A DNA stretch of 59,522 nucleotides from Candidatus Uhrbacteria bacterium (GCA_018499965.2 JAHBAS020000001.1:1-59522); one strand, 5' to 3'; positions 1-8,521 are shown, counted from the first letter of the stretch. Numbers and translations: made by a program. Notes: generated from the letters alone by a model not told the origin.

Positions 1-1024
1 GAAGGATGTCGTCTTCACTTAATTCCTTTCGTTTGATTTGGAGCAGGTCCGACGGTTCCAAGATCATTTCCACGAATCGGTTCTTTCCGTTTTCGCGTTT
101 CATGCATAGGAGCGCACGGAAATTCGGAAACGGTTCAAGCGGATATAGTTGAAGATATCGATACCCGCCTTCATGGAGCGCTGAAACGGTGATCGTTGCG
201 CAATCAAGTCCGTCTTCACGTAGTCCCCATTTTGGTTCCATCATCATTTCGAGCCACATGTCTTCGTAGGCTGAGCACCAGGCGTCTGGGCTGGCTCGCA
301 TCGCCTCTGCGAGTTGAACGAGAGATGTATCCTTGTCAGCTGACTTTCGCAGGAGTTTATCGATCATGCGATCGAGCCAATCTGCAAGATCGTCCGGTGC
401 GGGGATGAGGATTTGGTGGAGTTGGTCATCTCCATTGCTGACATCTAGGACCTTCCATCCCTTTTCCCATGACGCGTAGGCGATGACATTGATACTTTGG
501 CTCATGAGCCCGAAGACGCAGATGATTTCGTGGAGTGCGGACACGTCTCCTGATGCGCGTGATTGCCGCAGGAAGTTCGTCCAAGTATGCGTGCTGCCCA
601 TCGGTCCTGTTTCCATGATGGTCGTGATGGCGATGAGCGCATTGCTTGGCTTGTCCGATAGGTCTTGGTTGAGCTGAACATCCATAACGTCCGTCAGTCG
701 TTGGATGGTCGCGAACGATGCTGCGTATTCGTCCTCGTACGCTCCGAAGATGACAGCGAAGCAATCGGCATACTCTCGGCATGCAACGAACGCTTCGAGG
801 GTGTTTTCTAGCTGCTTGAGGGGAATTTCTCGCGCTCGCCGACGGATTCCTTGAACGAGATCAATGATCTTGTGGCGATGTGCTTGCATCGTTGAGACGT
901 CTACGATCGCCAGGACGTATGGCAACGTTCTCGGCATATCGATGAACAGTTGGCCCATGATTCGGCGGACACGGTTGTGGTTCTGCTGGAGGATGATTTT
1001 TTTCCATTGTGCACGATCAGCCAT
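1..1024 (-). CDS. Hypothetical protein, partial (C-terminus beyond the window edge)
   Basis: An open frame runs on the minus strand from an ATG at 1024 to base 1 with no stop, giving about 341 residues; the end lies outside the window. The protein begins MADRAQWKKIILQQNHNRVR. It looks soluble: no signal peptide or membrane segment, many charged and aromatic residues, probably mostly helical. I do not recognise a family. A GAGG Shine-Dalgarno sits 6 nt before the ATG (complement of 1031-1034), and a 7-bp hairpin (1061-1083) lies in the likely leader. It is divergent from the dTMP kinase gene. The length of continuous open frame and the ribosome site make it a real gene; its function is unknown. 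Confidence 0.75.
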   Translation of the reverse strand, partial: MADRAQWKKIILQQNHNRVRRIMGQLFIDMPRTLPYVLAIVDVSTMQAHRHKIIDLVQGIRRRAREIPLKQLENTLEAFVACREYADCFAVIFGAYEDEYAASFATIQRLTDVMDVQLNQDLSDKPSNALIAITTIMETGPMGSTHTWTNFLRQSRASGDVSALHEIICVFGLMSQSINVIAYASWEKGWKVLDVSNGDDQLHQILIPAPDDLADWLDRMIDKLLRKSADKDTSLVQLAEAMRASPDAWCSAYEDMWLEMMMEPKWGLREDGLDCATITVSALHEGGYRYLQLYPLEPFPNFRALLCMKRENGKNRFVEMILEPSDLLQIKRKELSEDDIL

Positions 1025-1060
1025 TGAGTACCTCATTTTACTGTGAAGGTTCGTCCAGAA

Positions 1061-1083
1061 GCCTTGAATCAAAGAATCAAGGC
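1061..1083 (-). other. Leader hairpin upstream of the partial minus-strand gene
   Basis: GCCTTGA and TCAAGGC form a perfect 7-bp stem around a 9-nt loop, about 37 nt upstream of the minus-strand start at 1024. It could be a small 5' UTR structure. No uridine tract follows on either strand, so a terminator is unlikely. Confidence 0.35.
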
Positions 1084-1195
1084 GGTAATCCAAATTGTTT
1101 TATGAAAGCTCATTTTTTTCGTTTCGTCAAGTCTTCGTCGTTCCGGCTTATGATCCGAGAAGCCTCAAGTTTTTGCCTCCTCGCGACATCTCTGC

Positions 1196-1201
1196 CATGA
1201 T
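1196..1201 (+). promoter_or_regulatory. Possible -10 box for tmk
   Basis: CATGAT lies 9 nt before the tmk ATG. The following AGTCG resembles the context of the TATGAT box before the GerMN lipoprotein gene (18585). No clear -35 is visible. Confidence 0.3.
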
Positions 1202-1210
1202 AGTCGGCGT

Positions 1211-1840
1211 ATGTCTCGTGGCATGTATATCGTTTTTGAGGGCGTGGTTGGTACGGGCAAGACCACGCAAGCCAAGCTTCTCGTTGAGCGATTGAAGCAG
1301 CAATATCCTGATCGTGAGGTCGTGGGGACGCGGGAGCCGGGCGGGAGTGAGATCGCCGAGGCGATTCGTGTGCTTGTGCAGGGAACGCCGTTTACGGAAA
1401 ACATGGATCCGATTTGCGAGGCGTATTTGTATGCGTCCGCGCGAGCGCAGTCATTGCGTGCCGTGGTCCTTCCCGTCATTGAGCGCGGTGGCATTGTGGT
1501 GGCGGATCGCAGTTTTTGCACGAGCGTGGCATGGCAAGGTGCGGCACGCGGACTTGGGACCGAGCTCGTGTTAAGGATTAACGAGAGCGCGATTCAGGGA
1601 TGTTTGCCGGATGCGGTGATTGAAATCGATCTTGATCCGGTGATCGGATTGCAGCGGACATTCGATAAGAACGGGGACAAGTTCGAATCTATGCCGGTTG
1701 AATTTTTCCATGCCTGCGCGCGAGGATATCAAGAACTTTCTGAGCATCCGATGTTCGCTGGCAAATGGCATCGCGTGAGCGGCGAGGGGAGTATCGAAGA
1801 CGTTTCCGCGCGGATTCGGGAGATCGTCTCTGTGAAATGA
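1211..1840 (+). CDS. tmk: Thymidylate (dTMP) kinase
   Basis: Cytosolic kinase making dTDP from dTMP with ATP, in dTTP synthesis. The 209-residue length fits bacterial Tmk (about 205-215). The P-loop EGVVGTGKTT is at residues 10-19, TREPGGSEIAEAIR follows near residue 40, and a DRS...AWQG segment near residue 97 matches the family's DR(Y/S)...AYQG dTMP site. Two positions differ from consensus: the usual acidic residue in EG-x-(D/E)-G of the P-loop is Val, and the DRY tyrosine is Ser. The start is the ATG at 1211, with a possible -10 box 9 nt upstream and no Shine-Dalgarno. DedA follows after a repetitive spacer. The call rests on ordered motifs and length. Confidence 0.92.
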   Translation: MSRGMYIVFEGVVGTGKTTQAKLLVERLKQQYPDREVVGTREPGGSEIAEAIRVLVQGTPFTENMDPICEAYLYASARAQSLRAVVLPVIERGGIVVADRSFCTSVAWQGAARGLGTELVLRINESAIQGCLPDAVIEIDLDPVIGLQRTFDKNGDKFESMPVEFFHACARGYQELSEHPMFAGKWHRVSGEGSIEDVSARIREIVSVK

Positions 1841-1853
1841 GTGGGCGGTGATT

Positions 1854-1914
1854 GCGAATTGAGAATTACGTATTACGAATGAATCCGTAATCCGTAATCC
1901 GTAATCCGTAATTT
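1854..1914 (+). repeat. Degenerate word-repeat spacer (GTAATCC words)
   Basis: Between tmk and the DedA gene, ATTACG-type words are followed by four tandem copies of TCCGTAA. The two halves are reverse complements with about one mismatch over 13 nt, so the spacer folds into a hairpin. Similar word-built spacers occur elsewhere in the window. It may act as a weak terminator or be neutral filler. Confidence 0.7.
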
Positions 1915-1922
1915 CATCCCCC

Positions 1923-2591
1923 ATGGACTCCATCATTGAATTTTTCCAGAAGCTCCAACACCTCGAAGATTTGATTCGTTGGGGTGGATACACGGCATTG
2001 GCATTGATCGTGTTTGCAGAAACCGGATTGCTTATCGGATTTTTCCTGCCTGGGGATTCGTTGCTCGTCACTGCGGGGCTTTTGGCTTCACGCGGCTATC
2101 TGAACGTCTGGATTCTGTTCGGGTTGCTTTCGGTGATGGCTATTGCGGGTGATGCGGTGGGGTATTGGTTTGGACGCGTAACCGGTCCGAAGATTTTTAC
2201 CAAAGAGAAGTCAATCCTTTTTGCACGTGATCATCTTATCCATGCGCAGCACGTGTACGAGAAGTACGGAAACCGTATCATTATTTTGGCGCGCTTCATG
2301 CCGATCGTTCGAACGTTCGCACCGATCGTGGCAGGTGTGGGTCAGATGCCATATGCACGATTCCTTTCGTATAACATCATCGGTGGAGTTGCGTGGATCG
2401 CTTCCATGCTCGGTGCCGGATACCTTCTCGGCAACGTGGTTCCGGATGTCGACAAATACCTTCACTGGATCATCATCGCGATCATTGTCGCATCGTTGCT
2501 CCCAGCCATCGTCGAATTCATCCGCTACCGCTTGCAGCGTAAGCGTGAGCTTGTAGAGCAAGTCATCATAAATACGGAACGGGAGAAATAA
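1923..2591 (+). CDS. DedA family (VTT domain) membrane protein
   Basis: Integral membrane protein of the DedA/SNARE-associated family; characterised members transport undecaprenyl phosphate or phospholipids and support envelope integrity. The 222 residues are typical. Seen: the re-entrant motif FAETGLLIGFFLPGDSLL near residues 36-53, GDAVGYWFGRVTGPKI near 78-93, and the signature RFMPIVRTFAPIVAG near 122-136 with conserved Arg residues, then a C-terminal membrane helix and a basic tail. It follows tmk by 82 nt of word repeats and is followed by repeat families B and A. In this envelope-rich window lipid-carrier recycling is a reasonable role, but the substrate is inferred from family only. 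Confidence 0.9.
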   Translation: MDSIIEFFQKLQHLEDLIRWGGYTALALIVFAETGLLIGFFLPGDSLLVTAGLLASRGYLNVWILFGLLSVMAIAGDAVGYWFGRVTGPKIFTKEKSILFARDHLIHAQHVYEKYGNRIIILARFMPIVRTFAPIVAGVGQMPYARFLSYNIIGGVAWIASMLGAGYLLGNVVPDVDKYLHWIIIAIIVASLLPAIVEFIRYRLQRKRELVEQVIINTEREK

Positions 2592-2594
2592 GTT

Positions 2595-2638
2595 CCCCTC
2601 ATTTCAACTTGTTGAAGGGAGGGGCTAGGGGTGGGTTT
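2595..2638 (+). repeat. Palindromic repeat family B, copy 1
   Basis: A 44-bp element with a hairpin (TTCAAC/GTTGAA) inside CCCCTC...GGGAGGGG, then a TAGGGGTGGGTTT tail. The reverse complement recurs at 37687-37730 with six differences, four of which are paired compensatory changes in the inner stem. It lies just after the DedA gene, before a family A copy. Confidence 0.8.
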
Positions 2639-2660
2639 GGGATAGGTACAAAATTCTCAG

Positions 2661-2703
2661 CACCGCGCTCAAGTCCCCTGACAAGGGGATTTAGGGGTTC
2701 TAT
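2661..2703 (+). repeat. Palindromic repeat family A, copy 1
   Basis: The core TCCCCTGACAAGGGGA palindrome is followed by a TTTAGGGGTTCT tail. The 43-bp stretch is nearly identical to 38921-38963; further copies are at 44374-44405 and, inverted, 59462-59493. It is intergenic, between the DedA gene and the terminator of the minus-strand proline-rich gene. Confidence 0.85.
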
Positions 2704-2748
2704 ATTAAAACACCCTCCGACCAACACTTGCGTGAGGAAGGAGGGTGT
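2703..2748 (-). terminator. Rho-independent terminator of the proline-rich protein gene
   Basis: On the minus strand ACACCCTCC (complement of 2740-2748) pairs with GGAGGGTGT (complement of 2710-2718), followed by TTTTAATATA. It sits about 50 nt past the stop codon at 2800. Confidence 0.85.
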
Positions 2749-2799
2749 CGAGGCTAGAGGGTGAAAGTTCATGGGAAAGCGTTGCTCTCCCGGGGTGTG

Positions 2800-5157
2800 T
2801 TAGTGTTCTCCGACGTTGCGTTGCTCGGAGGTGTTTTGTTGATTGGGTTCCGATTCCGGTTTCTGATGGAACGTCCAGAGAGCGAGCCAGACGATCCCGA
2901 CGCCGAGGACGAGGATGGTTGCGTAGAGGAACATCCCGTCCGTTTTCGGTTGCGGTGCGGAATGCTCCTTCGTGGCTGCCATTGGAGCGGTCGGTGGGCA
3001 AGGGGTATTCGTCAGAGGAAACGTTGGTGGCGTTGCCAGTGGCGAACCGTTCATGCTCGGCTGCATACGTTTTGCGCATGCGGCAATGACTTGTCCGTAG
3101 ACACCTTCCACGCTTGGGGGATTGTCCGCTTCCATGGCTTTTCGGACCGTATCCCGAATGCTGCGAACGTCTTCGACGCTCGTGAGTTCATCTTCCACGT
3201 CTTGGAGGAGTTTCTTCGCATTTCTGAGAAGGACTTCTTCCTTGATGAACGTGGTCGGAATTCCGGCCTGTTTTGGAACCGCGACCATGACCACGTCTTT
3301 TGGCGTTGCTGCCGGTCGAGGAGGCTCTTGCACTCGTTGGGGTGCGGGGGGCTTGCTCGATGGAGCTGCTGGTGGACTTTGTCGTGATGCGGGTGGTTTC
3401 GCTCCTTGTGAAGGTGGCGGTGGAACTTGGACGGGTCCGAGATCCAATCCGGTTGGAATGGGTGGGGTTCCGAGTGGACGTCGTCCTTCTCCGCTTGCCC
3501 TTTGCGATGATGGCGGGGGCGGGGAAAGCCGTGGTGGTTGCGCTGGTGGCGCTCCGGATCCATTCGCTGCCAGTGGAAGCGGCGTTCCTGGTGCCGGTAC
3601 TGGTGGGGTTGATGGGAATTGAAGTCGTGGTGGATGACTTGATCCTCGTGCTGCCTGTATTGGAGGCGGCAGTGGACTTTGGCGTATCATCACCGTTCCT
3701 CCTTTTGTTGGCGGTTTGGACGAGAGGGCTCGTCCTGGCGCAGGTTGAGGTGATGCAGCGGGCGTTTGTGACGCTGATGCTGCGGGGGGATTGGACGGCG
3801 GAAGTTGCGCAATACGTTGATCGCACATTTCCTTGATCCGTTGCGAGACCTTGTGGGCTCCTTCGAGAACTTCAGCGCGCTCCAGCCTTTTTTGCATTGC
3901 TTCTGACAATGCTCGAAGACCTTTGCGATCATTGCTCTCGTTGATCATGGTATTGATCAACCGGTCGGCACATACGAAGTAGATTCGTTTGTAACCGGCT
4001 TTGACGGTTGGAAGTACCTCGGGGTCCGTGAGCTTGCTCTCGGCGTTGTAGATCAGGCTGCCGAGTTGATCGATCGGCATGTCTGATTTTTCTGCTCGCT
4101 CGAGGTCGTCTCGTACCAATTCATCCTGAAGTTCGGATGAGTAAGAGAGCCCTCTGGCGCTCTTGTTCTGCGCTTGCTCCTGAAGCTTTTCAGGATCGAC
4201 GATCACGGACTTGTCGATATCCAATTGGCTTGGTCGTGGCGGCGGCGTAACGTCTCCCGTTTGCGCAGGGGGCTGCGTATTCGTGAGTGCTTTTCGTGCT
4301 GCTGCCGCTGCGGTTGCAAGTCTGGGGCTCGTTTGTTCTGCTGCGTCGTCTTGCTCCAGAAGATCGTCTGGATCAAGTGTTTCCAACTCCGGTTTTGTCG
4401 TCGGAGCTGGTTGTGGTTGTCGAGGTCCGTTCGTTGAACATTGTCCGAATGATTTCATCTGCGAATTCTCCTCGATGAGTTCTTCATCATCGACGAATAG
4501 GGTTGGTGTCGATGCGACGACTGGCATGTGATGTCTGAGTGCCCGAAGATCTGCGGCGCTCAACGGTATGCCGTTACGTGTCATGGAGACGACGCGTACT
4601 CCGTCTGGATCTACGCGATCAACGTGTTCCTCCAAGCTTGGTGCCGGAGGAGGTGTTTGCGGGGCTGATGTCGTCATGATCATGGTGCCGCCCTTCCTCG
4701 CACTTGGTGGTGGAGGCATGGGTCGCATCATGGTCGGTGCATGTGCCAGCGTATTTCGGACTGGAGCGGGTGGGGCTTTGCGAGCTCCTCCCTCAAGGCC
4801 AATGGTACGCTTTTGTACGACCGGGGTCATGGCGACTCCGGCGACGACATTTGCAATCTCGGTTGAGGTCATGGGTGGAAGCACGGGTGTTCCGATCTTC
4901 ACGGGTACGTGTGGTACCGGTGATGGAGCGGGGACGGGTGCGACGAGACCCAAGGTCGTTTCTCTTCTGCTGGGAAGAGATGGAGCGCATCGAGGTGCTG
5001 GCGGCGGTGCAATGATAGAGACATTGCCCATACCGAGTCGCGTTCCTCGTGGCGGCGGCGGTTTAATCCGACGTCGTTCTCCACTCGTATGACTGTCGGA
5101 TTCGGAGAAATGAGATGATTGTTCTGCTTCACTGCTCTGCGATTGTCGAAGATTCAT
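2800..5157 (-). CDS. Large proline-rich protein with a C-terminal membrane anchor
   Basis: A 785-residue protein of unknown function. Most of it is low-complexity, rich in Pro, Ala, Ser and Gln with many PPPP and PAP runs. Two less biased charged blocks stand out, near residues 290-420 (it includes DVDKSVIVDPEKLQEQ-like helical sequence and CADRLINTM) and near 610-680 (VLLRNAKKLLQDVEDELTSV). One hydrophobic helix spans about 741-763 with a 22-residue polar tail, and there is no N-terminal signal, so a tail-anchored protein with a long cytoplasmic region is the simplest topology. The gene stands alone, convergent with the DedA gene and divergent from gpmI, with its own terminator. Long open frames on the other strand are side effects of its GC-rich repeats. 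Confidence 0.8.
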   Translation of the reverse strand: MNLRQSQSSEAEQSSHFSESDSHTSGERRRIKPPPPRGTRLGMGNVSIIAPPPAPRCAPSLPSRRETTLGLVAPVPAPSPVPHVPVKIGTPVLPPMTSTEIANVVAGVAMTPVVQKRTIGLEGGARKAPPAPVRNTLAHAPTMMRPMPPPPSARKGGTMIMTTSAPQTPPPAPSLEEHVDRVDPDGVRVVSMTRNGIPLSAADLRALRHHMPVVASTPTLFVDDEELIEENSQMKSFGQCSTNGPRQPQPAPTTKPELETLDPDDLLEQDDAAEQTSPRLATAAAAARKALTNTQPPAQTGDVTPPPRPSQLDIDKSVIVDPEKLQEQAQNKSARGLSYSSELQDELVRDDLERAEKSDMPIDQLGSLIYNAESKLTDPEVLPTVKAGYKRIYFVCADRLINTMINESNDRKGLRALSEAMQKRLERAEVLEGAHKVSQRIKEMCDQRIAQLPPSNPPAASASQTPAASPQPAPGRALSSKPPTKGGTVMIRQSPLPPPIQAARGSSHPPRLQFPSTPPVPAPGTPLPLAANGSGAPPAQPPRLSPPPPSSQRASGEGRRPLGTPPIPTGLDLGPVQVPPPPSQGAKPPASRQSPPAAPSSKPPAPQRVQEPPRPAATPKDVVMVAVPKQAGIPTTFIKEEVLLRNAKKLLQDVEDELTSVEDVRSIRDTVRKAMEADNPPSVEGVYGQVIAACAKRMQPSMNGSPLATPPTFPLTNTPCPPTAPMAATKEHSAPQPKTDGMFLYATILVLGVGIVWLALWTFHQKPESEPNQQNTSEQRNVGEH

Positions 5158-5270
5158 TTTCGCCTCCCTGATTTTGGGGGTTGAGTTGGTTTTGTGTCTT
5201 CGGGCGGTTTACCAGAAGAACCAAAGATCATAGCAGAAAATGGCCATTTTGTCAACCCTATTGTACGTTC

Positions 5271-5299
5271 TTGTGCGTTTCTCGTTTTCCTTCTATCCT
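5271..5299 (+). promoter_or_regulatory. Probable promoter of gpmI
   Basis: TTGTGC (5271-5276) and TATCCT (5294-5299) are 17 bp apart, 14 nt before the gpmI ATG. The leader would be very short. Confidence 0.4.
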
Positions 5300-5313
5300 T
5301 ATAGGCAGAAAAT

Positions 5314-6888
5314 ATGCAAAAACAAGCAAAAACAAAGCAAAAAAAAGCGGGGATTCGGCCGGTAACGCTCTTGATCTGGGATGGCTTTGGAATGAGTAAG
5401 AAAAAGGAGGGAAATGCTATTTTGCAAGCAAAGATGCCAACTTTCAATCGACTATGGACCCATTATCCCCATAGTTTGTTGAGTGCGGACGGGGAATCCG
5501 TGGGGTTGCCGCCAGGTCAGGTGGGAAATTCGGAGGCTGGACATATGACGATTGGAGCCGGTCGTCCGGTGGAAACGGACTTGGTACGCATTAACAAAGA
5601 GATCAAGAAAAATACCTTTCATGACAATCCGGCGCTCTTGCGGGCGTCCGCGCATATCACACGCAACCATGGCGTGATGCATCTCATGGGTTTGCTCACG
5701 AACCATAGTTCTGGTCACGCGAACCCGGATCACTTGTATGCGTTGTTGCGTTTCGTGGAAGAGCTTCGTATTCCGCGCGTCATCCTCCATCTGTTTACGG
5801 ACGGTCGCGACACGCCGCAGTACCATGCCGTGAAGTTGGTTCAGGAATTGCAAAAGCGCTTACCGAAGAATGTGTACATCGGGAGCATCATGGGTCGATT
5901 CTATGCCATGGATCGCAACCGGTTTTGGGATCGTACCAAGGCGGCGTATGAGGCATTGATCGGTCACAAGGGACTTCATGCGCGCGATCCGATCGATGCG
6001 ATTGAAAAAGCGTATGCACGCGGAGAATCCGATGAGTTCATCCAGCCGACGTTTATTTGTCCGAACATGACCTGTTTGCGTTGCGTGAATGATCATGACG
6101 CCGTGGTGTTCTGGAATTTGCGAAGCGATCGCGCGCGTCAATTGGTGAAGCCGTTCATGATGCCGCATTTTGAAAAAGATCAGCCCGGAGCGTTCCGTCG
6201 AAGCGCGCGTCGAAAGGACGTGGTGTTCGTGACGCTCACGGAGTTCGGTAGTGATCTTGATGGCGTCATTCCTGCCTATCCAAACCGCGATATCAATGAA
6301 ACGCTCGTTGAAACGCTTTCACGTTTCGATCAGCACTATGTCGCAGAATCGGAAAAGTACGTACATGTAACGTATTTCTTAAACGGCGGGCATGATCAGG
6401 TCCGATTCAATGAAAAGCGTTTTAACATTCCGACGATCCGCGTTGAACGATATGATCAGCGACCGCGGATGCGTGCGATTGAAATCGCCAAGCAAATCGA
6501 AAAGTCTTTGGGGAAGGGTGCGGATTTCGTGTGCGCGAACTTCGCGAATGCGGACATGGTCGGTCATACGGGAAATTTCGCGGCAACCGTGAAAGCTTGT
6601 GAGGCGTTGGATGATGCGCTTGCGATCGTATTCCGCGCCACGCAAAAACATAAAGGTATCGTGATCGTGATGTCTGATCATGGAAATGCGGAATTCGTGC
6701 AACGCGCGGATGGAACGCCAGACACGGAACATAATCCGAATCCGGTTCCGTTCTTGATGGCGGGTCGCGTGCCAAAGTCGCTTCAGCTCCGCACGCGTGG
6801 CGGACTTGCAGACGTATCTCCGACGATTTTGGAACTCATGAATGTGGAAAAACCAAAGGCGATGACAGGTCGTTCGCTTCTTCGATAG
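5314..6888 (+). CDS. gpmI: 2,3-bisphosphoglycerate-independent phosphoglycerate mutase
   Basis: Cytosolic glycolytic enzyme interconverting 3- and 2-phosphoglycerate through a phosphoserine intermediate with two Mn ions. At 524 residues it matches the usual 510-520. Active-site elements are all present: D23 in WDGFG, the nucleophile S73 in GQVGNSEAGH, DGRDTP near residue 165, a RSDRARQ arginine cluster near 270, GHTGN at 417-421, SDHGN at 454-458 and a His in TEHNPNPVP near 475. The first residues are Lys/Gln-rich, so a slightly later start is possible, but a plausible promoter supports the ATG at 5314. A paralogue with these residues replaced begins 1 nt after the stop. Confidence 0.95.
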   Translation: MQKQAKTKQKKAGIRPVTLLIWDGFGMSKKKEGNAILQAKMPTFNRLWTHYPHSLLSADGESVGLPPGQVGNSEAGHMTIGAGRPVETDLVRINKEIKKNTFHDNPALLRASAHITRNHGVMHLMGLLTNHSSGHANPDHLYALLRFVEELRIPRVILHLFTDGRDTPQYHAVKLVQELQKRLPKNVYIGSIMGRFYAMDRNRFWDRTKAAYEALIGHKGLHARDPIDAIEKAYARGESDEFIQPTFICPNMTCLRCVNDHDAVVFWNLRSDRARQLVKPFMMPHFEKDQPGAFRRSARRKDVVFVTLTEFGSDLDGVIPAYPNRDINETLVETLSRFDQHYVAESEKYVHVTYFLNGGHDQVRFNEKRFNIPTIRVERYDQRPRMRAIEIAKQIEKSLGKGADFVCANFANADMVGHTGNFAATVKACEALDDALAIVFRATQKHKGIVIVMSDHGNAEFVQRADGTPDTEHNPNPVPFLMAGRVPKSLQLRTRGGLADVSPTILELMNVEKPKAMTGRSLLR

Positions 6889-6889
6889 T

Positions 6890-8449
6890 ATGACGCGCCC
6901 GAAACCGTTGGTTCTGGTAACGATGAGCGGGGTGGGCGTGAGTCCGACCATGGATGGCAATGCCTTGCGTCAGGCGAAGATGCCGACCTTTTCCCGTTTG
7001 ATTGAAACCTATCCGGCCATGGCGCTTCATGCGGCTGGAACATCCGTTGGTCTTGAAGAAGGGTATGGCGGGAGCGCGCAGGCGGGTCATCGGACGATTG
7101 GTCTTGGTTCCACGTGGTTCGCTTCAAGCGCTCGCATCGGAGAGGCGATTATCCGCGGAACGATTCCTCAGGCGCCAGTGATTAAACGGCTGATACGAAG
7201 CGTGAAGGCATCGGAGGGAGCGATTCATGTGGTGACGCTGCTTTCGTCCGCGGAATGGTATGCGAGACAAGATGCGCTCGAGGCGCTGATTGCCGTGTTT
7301 GAAAAAGATCAACTTCCGGTTCGGTTGCATCTCATTTTAGATGGCATTGATGCGCCGCATGAACGCGGCAAGGAATTGATCGAACGGCTTGAAGAACGGA
7401 TCGCCGGATCGTCCGTAGCCATCGCAAGCGTATGCGGCCGTCGATACGGCATGGATGACACCGCGCATTGGGATCAAACGCGTCAGGCGTTTGAAGCGAT
7501 GTTCCTCAGTCGATCGCCGGAAAAACATTCTTCCGCGTCCCATGCGCTCGCCGCCTCGTACGCGCGAGAAATATACGACGATGCGCTCGTGCCGACGGTG
7601 ATCGGATCCGTGACCCCTTGGAAAGACGGCGATGCCGTATTGTTTTGCCATACGCGTCCTTTCGCCATCCGTCAGCTTGCTGCAGCCTGCGTGCTTCCGG
7701 AGTTCACGTCATTCGATCGTCCGTCATGTCCGGATATTTTTTATGCGTCATTGGTTGAGATCGACAAAGACTATCCTATGCACGTGTGTTTTCCGGCGTT
7801 ATTGCCGGAAGTGTGCCTGGGTCGATGCTTTTCGGATGCAGGATTGCGCCAATTGCGCATTGCGGAAACCGAGCGCTTCGCGCACATCACGGTGTTTTTT
7901 AATGGCATGCAGGATGAGGCATTCGCGGGAGAAGATCGGATGATTTTTTCGAGCCCGCATGTTTCTTCGTATGACCAGGCGCCGAGCATGTCCATGGTTC
8001 CGGTGACGGATGCGGTGGTGAAAGCGGTTGCCGAAGGGCATTACGACGTCATCATCGCAAACCTCGCTGCGCCGGATATCGTTGCACGAAGCGGGAATGA
8101 AGAGGCGATTATCGAGGCGTGCGAATCCATGGATCGCTGCCTGGCACGCATCGTTGAAGCCGTGTTCGCCCTTGAGGGGATGATCGTTTTAGTTGGCGAT
8201 CGCGGTCGCGTGGAATCGTTGTATGATCCGGCAACGGGAAAAGTTCGTCGTCATGGTACGACGAATCCGGTTCCGTGCATCATTGCCAGTCATCGGCATG
8301 AAGGTTTGAAAGCCGTTTCCGGCGATGCAGTGGGCGGGGATTTAGGAATGACGGCTCCTGCTGGGACATTGGCGGATGTCGCACCGACGATTTTAAAACT
8401 CATGGAACTTCCGATTCCAAAAGAAATGACAGGCAGGCCGTTGATTTGA
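6890..8449 (+). CDS. Phosphoglycerate-mutase-like pseudoenzyme
   Basis: A full-length 519-residue paralogue of the preceding gene, aligning without frameshift (for example NALRQAKMPTFSRLIETYP, SVGLEEG, MTGRPLI at the end). Almost every catalytic position is changed: DGFG is SGVG (S13), GNSEAGH is GSAQAGH (the nucleophile is A63), DGRDTP is DGIDAP, RSDRARQ is TRPFAIRQ, GHTGN is ARSGN and SDHGN is GDRGR (R438). I infer it cannot perform the mutase reaction. An intact frame with conserved structural residues argues against a decaying pseudogene. With 1 nt between the genes it is probably made with GpmI, so a regulatory or structural partner is possible; a new activity of this phosphatase-fold protein cannot be excluded. 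Confidence 0.88.
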   Translation: MTRPKPLVLVTMSGVGVSPTMDGNALRQAKMPTFSRLIETYPAMALHAAGTSVGLEEGYGGSAQAGHRTIGLGSTWFASSARIGEAIIRGTIPQAPVIKRLIRSVKASEGAIHVVTLLSSAEWYARQDALEALIAVFEKDQLPVRLHLILDGIDAPHERGKELIERLEERIAGSSVAIASVCGRRYGMDDTAHWDQTRQAFEAMFLSRSPEKHSSASHALAASYAREIYDDALVPTVIGSVTPWKDGDAVLFCHTRPFAIRQLAAACVLPEFTSFDRPSCPDIFYASLVEIDKDYPMHVCFPALLPEVCLGRCFSDAGLRQLRIAETERFAHITVFFNGMQDEAFAGEDRMIFSSPHVSSYDQAPSMSMVPVTDAVVKAVAEGHYDVIIANLAAPDIVARSGNEEAIIEACESMDRCLARIVEAVFALEGMIVLVGDRGRVESLYDPATGKVRRHGTTNPVPCIIASHRHEGLKAVSGDAVGGDLGMTAPAGTLADVAPTILKLMELPIPKEMTGRPLI

Positions 8450-8505
8450 TGTGGGGAGTGGGAGGGGATAGAGGGGAGGGTTTTTTGTTCCTTTCTCCAC
8501 ATCTC
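8450..8505 (+). repeat. Purine-rich word spacer followed by a pyrimidine-rich segment
   Basis: GTGGGGAGTGGGAGG-type purine words are followed by a T tract and the pyrimidine run CCTTTCTCCACATCTC, which can pair back with them. It lies between the second phosphoglycerate mutase gene and nth and may double as a terminator. The style recurs at 10725-10755 and 55401-55490. Confidence 0.55.
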
Positions 8506-8506
8506 T

Positions 8507-8515
8507 TGCTATACT
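8507..8515 (+). promoter_or_regulatory. Extended -10 promoter of nth, leaderless spacing
   Basis: TGC-TATACT ends 6 nt before the nth ATG, so transcription would start at or next to the A of the start codon. No Shine-Dalgarno fits in between. Confidence 0.65.
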
Positions 8516-8521
8516 CACCTC

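Noticed and set aside
426-782. Minus-strand and plus-strand frames inside 1-1024 as separate genes
   Set aside because: They are other-frame shadows of one continuous minus-strand frame that runs from 1024 to the window edge.
2595-2703. Repeats A and B as insertion sequences
   Set aside because: They are only 32-44 bp long, encode nothing and no transposase is present in the window; they are listed as small palindromic repeats.
2761-5092. Several long plus-strand and alternative minus-strand frames opposite the proline-rich gene
   Set aside because: They arise from its GC-rich, repetitive codons; the products are basic or Cys/Val-rich nonsense without start signals, and the terminator position fits the minus-strand 785-residue frame.
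6379-6960. A 193-residue minus-strand frame over the end of gpmI
   Set aside because: It lies opposite clearly conserved catalytic motifs and has no homology or start signal.
6890-8449. Second phosphoglycerate mutase as a decaying pseudogene
   Set aside because: There is no frameshift or stop over 519 codons, structural motifs are kept and the gene is coupled to gpmI, so an intact pseudoenzyme is more likely.
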